A stretch of DNA of 46,387 nucleotides from Chara braunii (lineage: Eukaryota; Streptophyta; Charophyceae; Charales; Characeae), in contig BFEA01000505.1 of assembly GCA_003427395.1 (NCBI GenBank), positions 404,121-450,507 on the forward strand. Direction: 5' to 3'. The notes under the pieces were generated by a model that was not told where the DNA came from, made no database searches, and saw only the letters and a list, made by a program, of their open reading frames with translations. Positions within the stretch are counted from its first letter, which is position 1. Every line of letters starts with the position of its first letter. Below, piece after piece: positions 43,721 through 46,387 of this stretch. A program made the position numbers and the translations under genes.

Positions 43721-44454
43721 GGCATTTTAACGTCCGCCTCCAAGTGACATAAGGAATTCTTTTATGTCGCAATAGGACGATGATATCCCCTATCCGTGTT
43801 TATTTATAGACGCCGGATTCTCGTCTTTCCCGTAGGGCTGGCCTGCCCAACAATACCCATCTATGAGCGCAGCAAGCAGACAAGGACAAAGCAGCAAAGC
43901 ATGCGTGCTCTACTCCCGGTGGGTTGGCATGGTGACCGTGACCCAGTGCTTCGTCCAGGGCCCTTCAGAAAGCAATGCCCACTCCTTCCAGATGCTCCAC
44001 AGGAAGTATGCCGACTCTCAAGGTTGAGCGCACACGACACCTCACATGAGAGGACTCTCAAGATGGGACACACAACCTCACGGTAAGAAGTGCCGAAGAG
44101 GGTAGATAAGGTTAAGAGCAACCTACCTCAATATAGCTGCCCCCAACCACAGATATTCTCACCAGATGACCTGATGGAGATTGCGATGACCAGTCACTGC
44201 ATCGGCACAACCAGCATTATCTCGCCGTTCCACCTCAGCATCAATCAACCACCAGATAGTTCTCATCACACTGTAAACACCCAATAGACACACAACGTAG
44301 CCTTCCAGGCGATACCCCTCACCTCCTGGGTCGCCAACCACTTGTCTCCACCCTCCTCACTACACACCACTTACGGCCAAACTCGCCCAGCAGACCGCAT
44401 GTATGTACCGTACTAGGCAGAAGACAAGCGCCAGATGAGCGCAATCGAACCACA
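43721..44454 (-). other. 5' leader of element E
   Basis: Untranslated sequence between primer site and gag. I see no strong repeat, and the short ORFs on either strand have no motif. Confidence 0.6.
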
Positions 44455-44466
44455 GCTCCGATACCA
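44455..44466 (-). promoter_or_regulatory. Primer-binding site of element E
   Basis: The minus strand reads TGGTATCGGAGC three bases inside the 5' LTR, matching eleven of twelve bases of the initiator tRNA-Met site TGGTATCAGAGC. Confidence 0.85.
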
Positions 44467-44469
44467 AAT

Positions 44470-45113
44470 TGCAGGGAAGATGAGCAATAGCGAACTGCAG
44501 CGATCAAACGGCATCATACATATGAGTCCAAATAGTCTTGACCTCGAACCAACAGCAGAATTGCATCACGAGATTCACCAAATAAGAACACACGAAGAGT
44601 TCATAATTGACAATGCTGAATAAGTCCCATCATCATCAACGAAGAACCAGAGTTGATATCCTATCTAGCGCTCGGCGCCCAGACTACATGTGGCAGATNC
44701 TATCTAGCCTATACTACGAAGCCGAAAGATGAGGCAGGCCCTTTGCTATATCGAAGTGGCCTGCCTGCGTCCAGTCCCAGGAAACTTCCAGTAGGCCCCG
44801 CTAGCCTGAGGCCCAGCACAATCGAGAACAGGCCTGGGGCCTGCGGTAGTTGCATGTGCCCAACTGCCTTTGACATGTGTTTGGCCCAGTACCCTGTATC
44901 CAGCCCAGGGCCTGCTTTCCATTCATTCACACAGGCGGCCCACGGCCTGGATTTCTTCAACCAACTGGCGCTGCGCAACTGCCTGAATTTCCTTGGTTGC
45001 GCAGTGGCCGAAAAAGGGACCTGAGGGCCTCGTCGAGCCTGCCTTCACTTAGGGCGGCCGACGGTCTGTATAGCAGGGCCAAAAAGGGGGTCCATCGAGG
45101 CTCTCGCCTCGCA
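44470..45113 (-). repeat. 5' LTR of element E, internally deleted
   Basis: 644 bp, matching 35893-36821 at both ends but lacking ~285 bp between about 36150 and 36440. The junction is near 44730, at GATGAGG. One base (44698) is unresolved. Confidence 0.85.
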
Positions 45114-46387
45114 CTAGGTTACAGAGCAGCGCGACCCACCCCAGCTCCGACCTTCGTCCTCCAAAGCAGCCCCTAGTCAGTCACTTGATTTCCTTCCACC
45201 CTTGGAAGTTCCCAGATCTCTCTACAAGGCCGCAAGCCCCTCCATGAACAGGTTGCAGGTCAATGCCCCGGCACCGGCGAGCGTCGCTCCGGCGTCAACT
45301 AACCTAGAGCAGTAAGCATGCACAGCTAAATGAAAATACAACTAAGACAATACTGATACATCAAAGGCGAATTGGAATTCTGTAGAAATCTGATCAGATC
45401 GTGGATAAAGATGATGAACCCGAGATAAAGAAATTTCCCCTCCCCCTCTTACTTCCATCTACTGGTGGGTAGCTGCACGTGCTGGAAAACGGGTCCAACG
45501 TCCCTTGATCACAATGATATTGTTGCAGATTTGGAAGGGTCATGAATGCAACTGGGGAAGCTACACTTCCTCTTGCAGAGATAAAACACAGCCCCTTCAC
45601 CCCCTTAAGGGCGCCGGATATAAGCTCTAAAACCAAGCTGTGAGTCCTCTAGTTCTTCAGAGTCTCTACATTTGTAGCAACTTAAACCACCAGTACTTCC
45701 TAGAGTTGTGCCCGTTAACGCTCGACGACTTTAGGAAACGTACGGGCTACTACAGGAGCTCCTAAATTCATCCGACTGGAAAGGTTTCTACTCTACTTTT
45801 TTCCGCGGCCGATAGCTGGGCCAAGTACTGGTGGTTTAATCATCCATTCCATGCATGACCTTGGAACTATTGAACTAGAAGAAGGGGGAGGGGGATCAGG
45901 GAAGTCTGACATGCTTCGTAAGGATACCTCTGGGTCTACCCTTAACCAATCTCCAAATTTAAAATAGTAATCTCTACCAACTTCCTCATTGTCTCTCATC
46001 TCAGTTCCTTCCCAGTTGACTGTACCCAATTTCACTCCTTGAGGGCTTCCAAGCCAGCATTGAGAAAATTCCTTGATATCTGCCTCCACTCATCTCTCCC
46101 AGCCCCAGATTAGTACATCCCCCAAAATCTGCCACACTCCCTACAGGGCATTCACCTCCCACCTTGTGGGGAGAGAAAAAAAATAGAAAAAGACTCATGG
46201 TGGCGATAGGGAGAAGCCCGATGAGGAAGTGGGACAGAAGACAGACATACATGTATTATTGATTAGGGGGAAGTACGTTTATGTCACATGGGAGTTCATA
46301 ATGGGCAGACAAAACAGGCATCGGCGTCTGTGTCAGGGCCTGAGTTCGAAAAGGCATTCGTAACTCAGGTCGGCGGTGGTGTCAGGG
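45114..46387. other. Right flank: diverged repeats, no gene seen
   Basis: About 45120-45310 is an inverted, diverged copy of the 21424-22095 repeat. About 45470-45510 shares a block with 35635-35672 and 41125-41163 (AGCTGCACGTGCTGG against AGCAGCACATGCTGG, then CCAACGTCCCTT against CCAGCGTCCCTT). The remainder holds no ORF with recognisable motifs. Confidence 0.5.

Larger units (their letters stand above)
35893..45113 (-). mobile_element. Element E: Ty3/gypsy LTR retrotransposon, minus strand
   Basis: LTRs at 35893-36821 and 44470-45113 enclose pol (36859-40525) and gag (42752-43720) on the minus strand, with a primer site at 44455-44466. The flanks share CTAG (GCTAG left, CTAGG right), a weak target duplication. 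Gag and pol are separated by an inserted second copy of 35110-37257. The 5' LTR has lost ~285 bp. The RNase H and integrase region is the longest uninterrupted coding stretch in the window. Confidence 0.88.

Overview
The window is eukaryotic and consists almost entirely of transposable elements. I found no intact host gene, rRNA, CRISPR array or bacterial-type operon. It holds several damaged Ty3/gypsy LTR retrotransposons with the order gag, protease, reverse transcriptase, RNase H, integrase. Two of them carry primer sites resembling the initiator tRNA-Met site used by plant elements, and one carries a chromodomain. Together with very high transposon density and nested insertion, this suggests a land plant or streptophyte alga (a Chara-like genome would fit). 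That guess rests on style, not on a marker gene.

Region 1 (110-20449) is a three-level nest. Element 1, a minus-strand Ty3/gypsy element, spans 115-20444 with ~1 kb LTRs and target duplication ATAGG. Its integrase gene is split by a MULE-like DNA element (2247-13819) with long inverted ends, subterminal GAACGCG motifs and a 10-bp target duplication. Inside that lies plus-strand Ty3/gypsy element B (3329-11438, target duplication TACAG). B has a 1159-bp 3' LTR, but only 254 bp of its 5' LTR remains.

Region 2 (20450-22282) is AT-rich sequence followed by a ~405-bp-period tandem repeat and an A-rich tract. Region 3 (22326-31692) is element C, a plus-strand chromodomain Ty3/gypsy element with 309-bp LTRs and target duplication CACTA. 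It is inserted in a duplicated reverse-transcriptase segment of element F. Region 4 (31698-35109) holds the rest of F's pol and a possible LTR.

Region 5 (35893-45113) is element E, a minus-strand Ty3/gypsy element. Its gag-pol is interrupted at 40600-42751 by a second copy of 35110-37257, which is E's own flank, 3' LTR and pol end. Region 6 (45114-46387) is repeat-like and geneless.

Every coding region is broken by stops and frameshifts. The most interesting signal is at the gag/pol boundary. In all four elements where the boundary is present, pol lies in the -1 frame just after the Gag zinc knuckle. Elements B, 1 and E each carry an in-register slippery heptamer (GGGAAAC, CCCAAAA, GGGAAAC) followed by a stem-loop. 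Elements 1 and E share the same spacer, stem position and loop length. This looks like a conserved -1 programmed ribosomal frameshift module.
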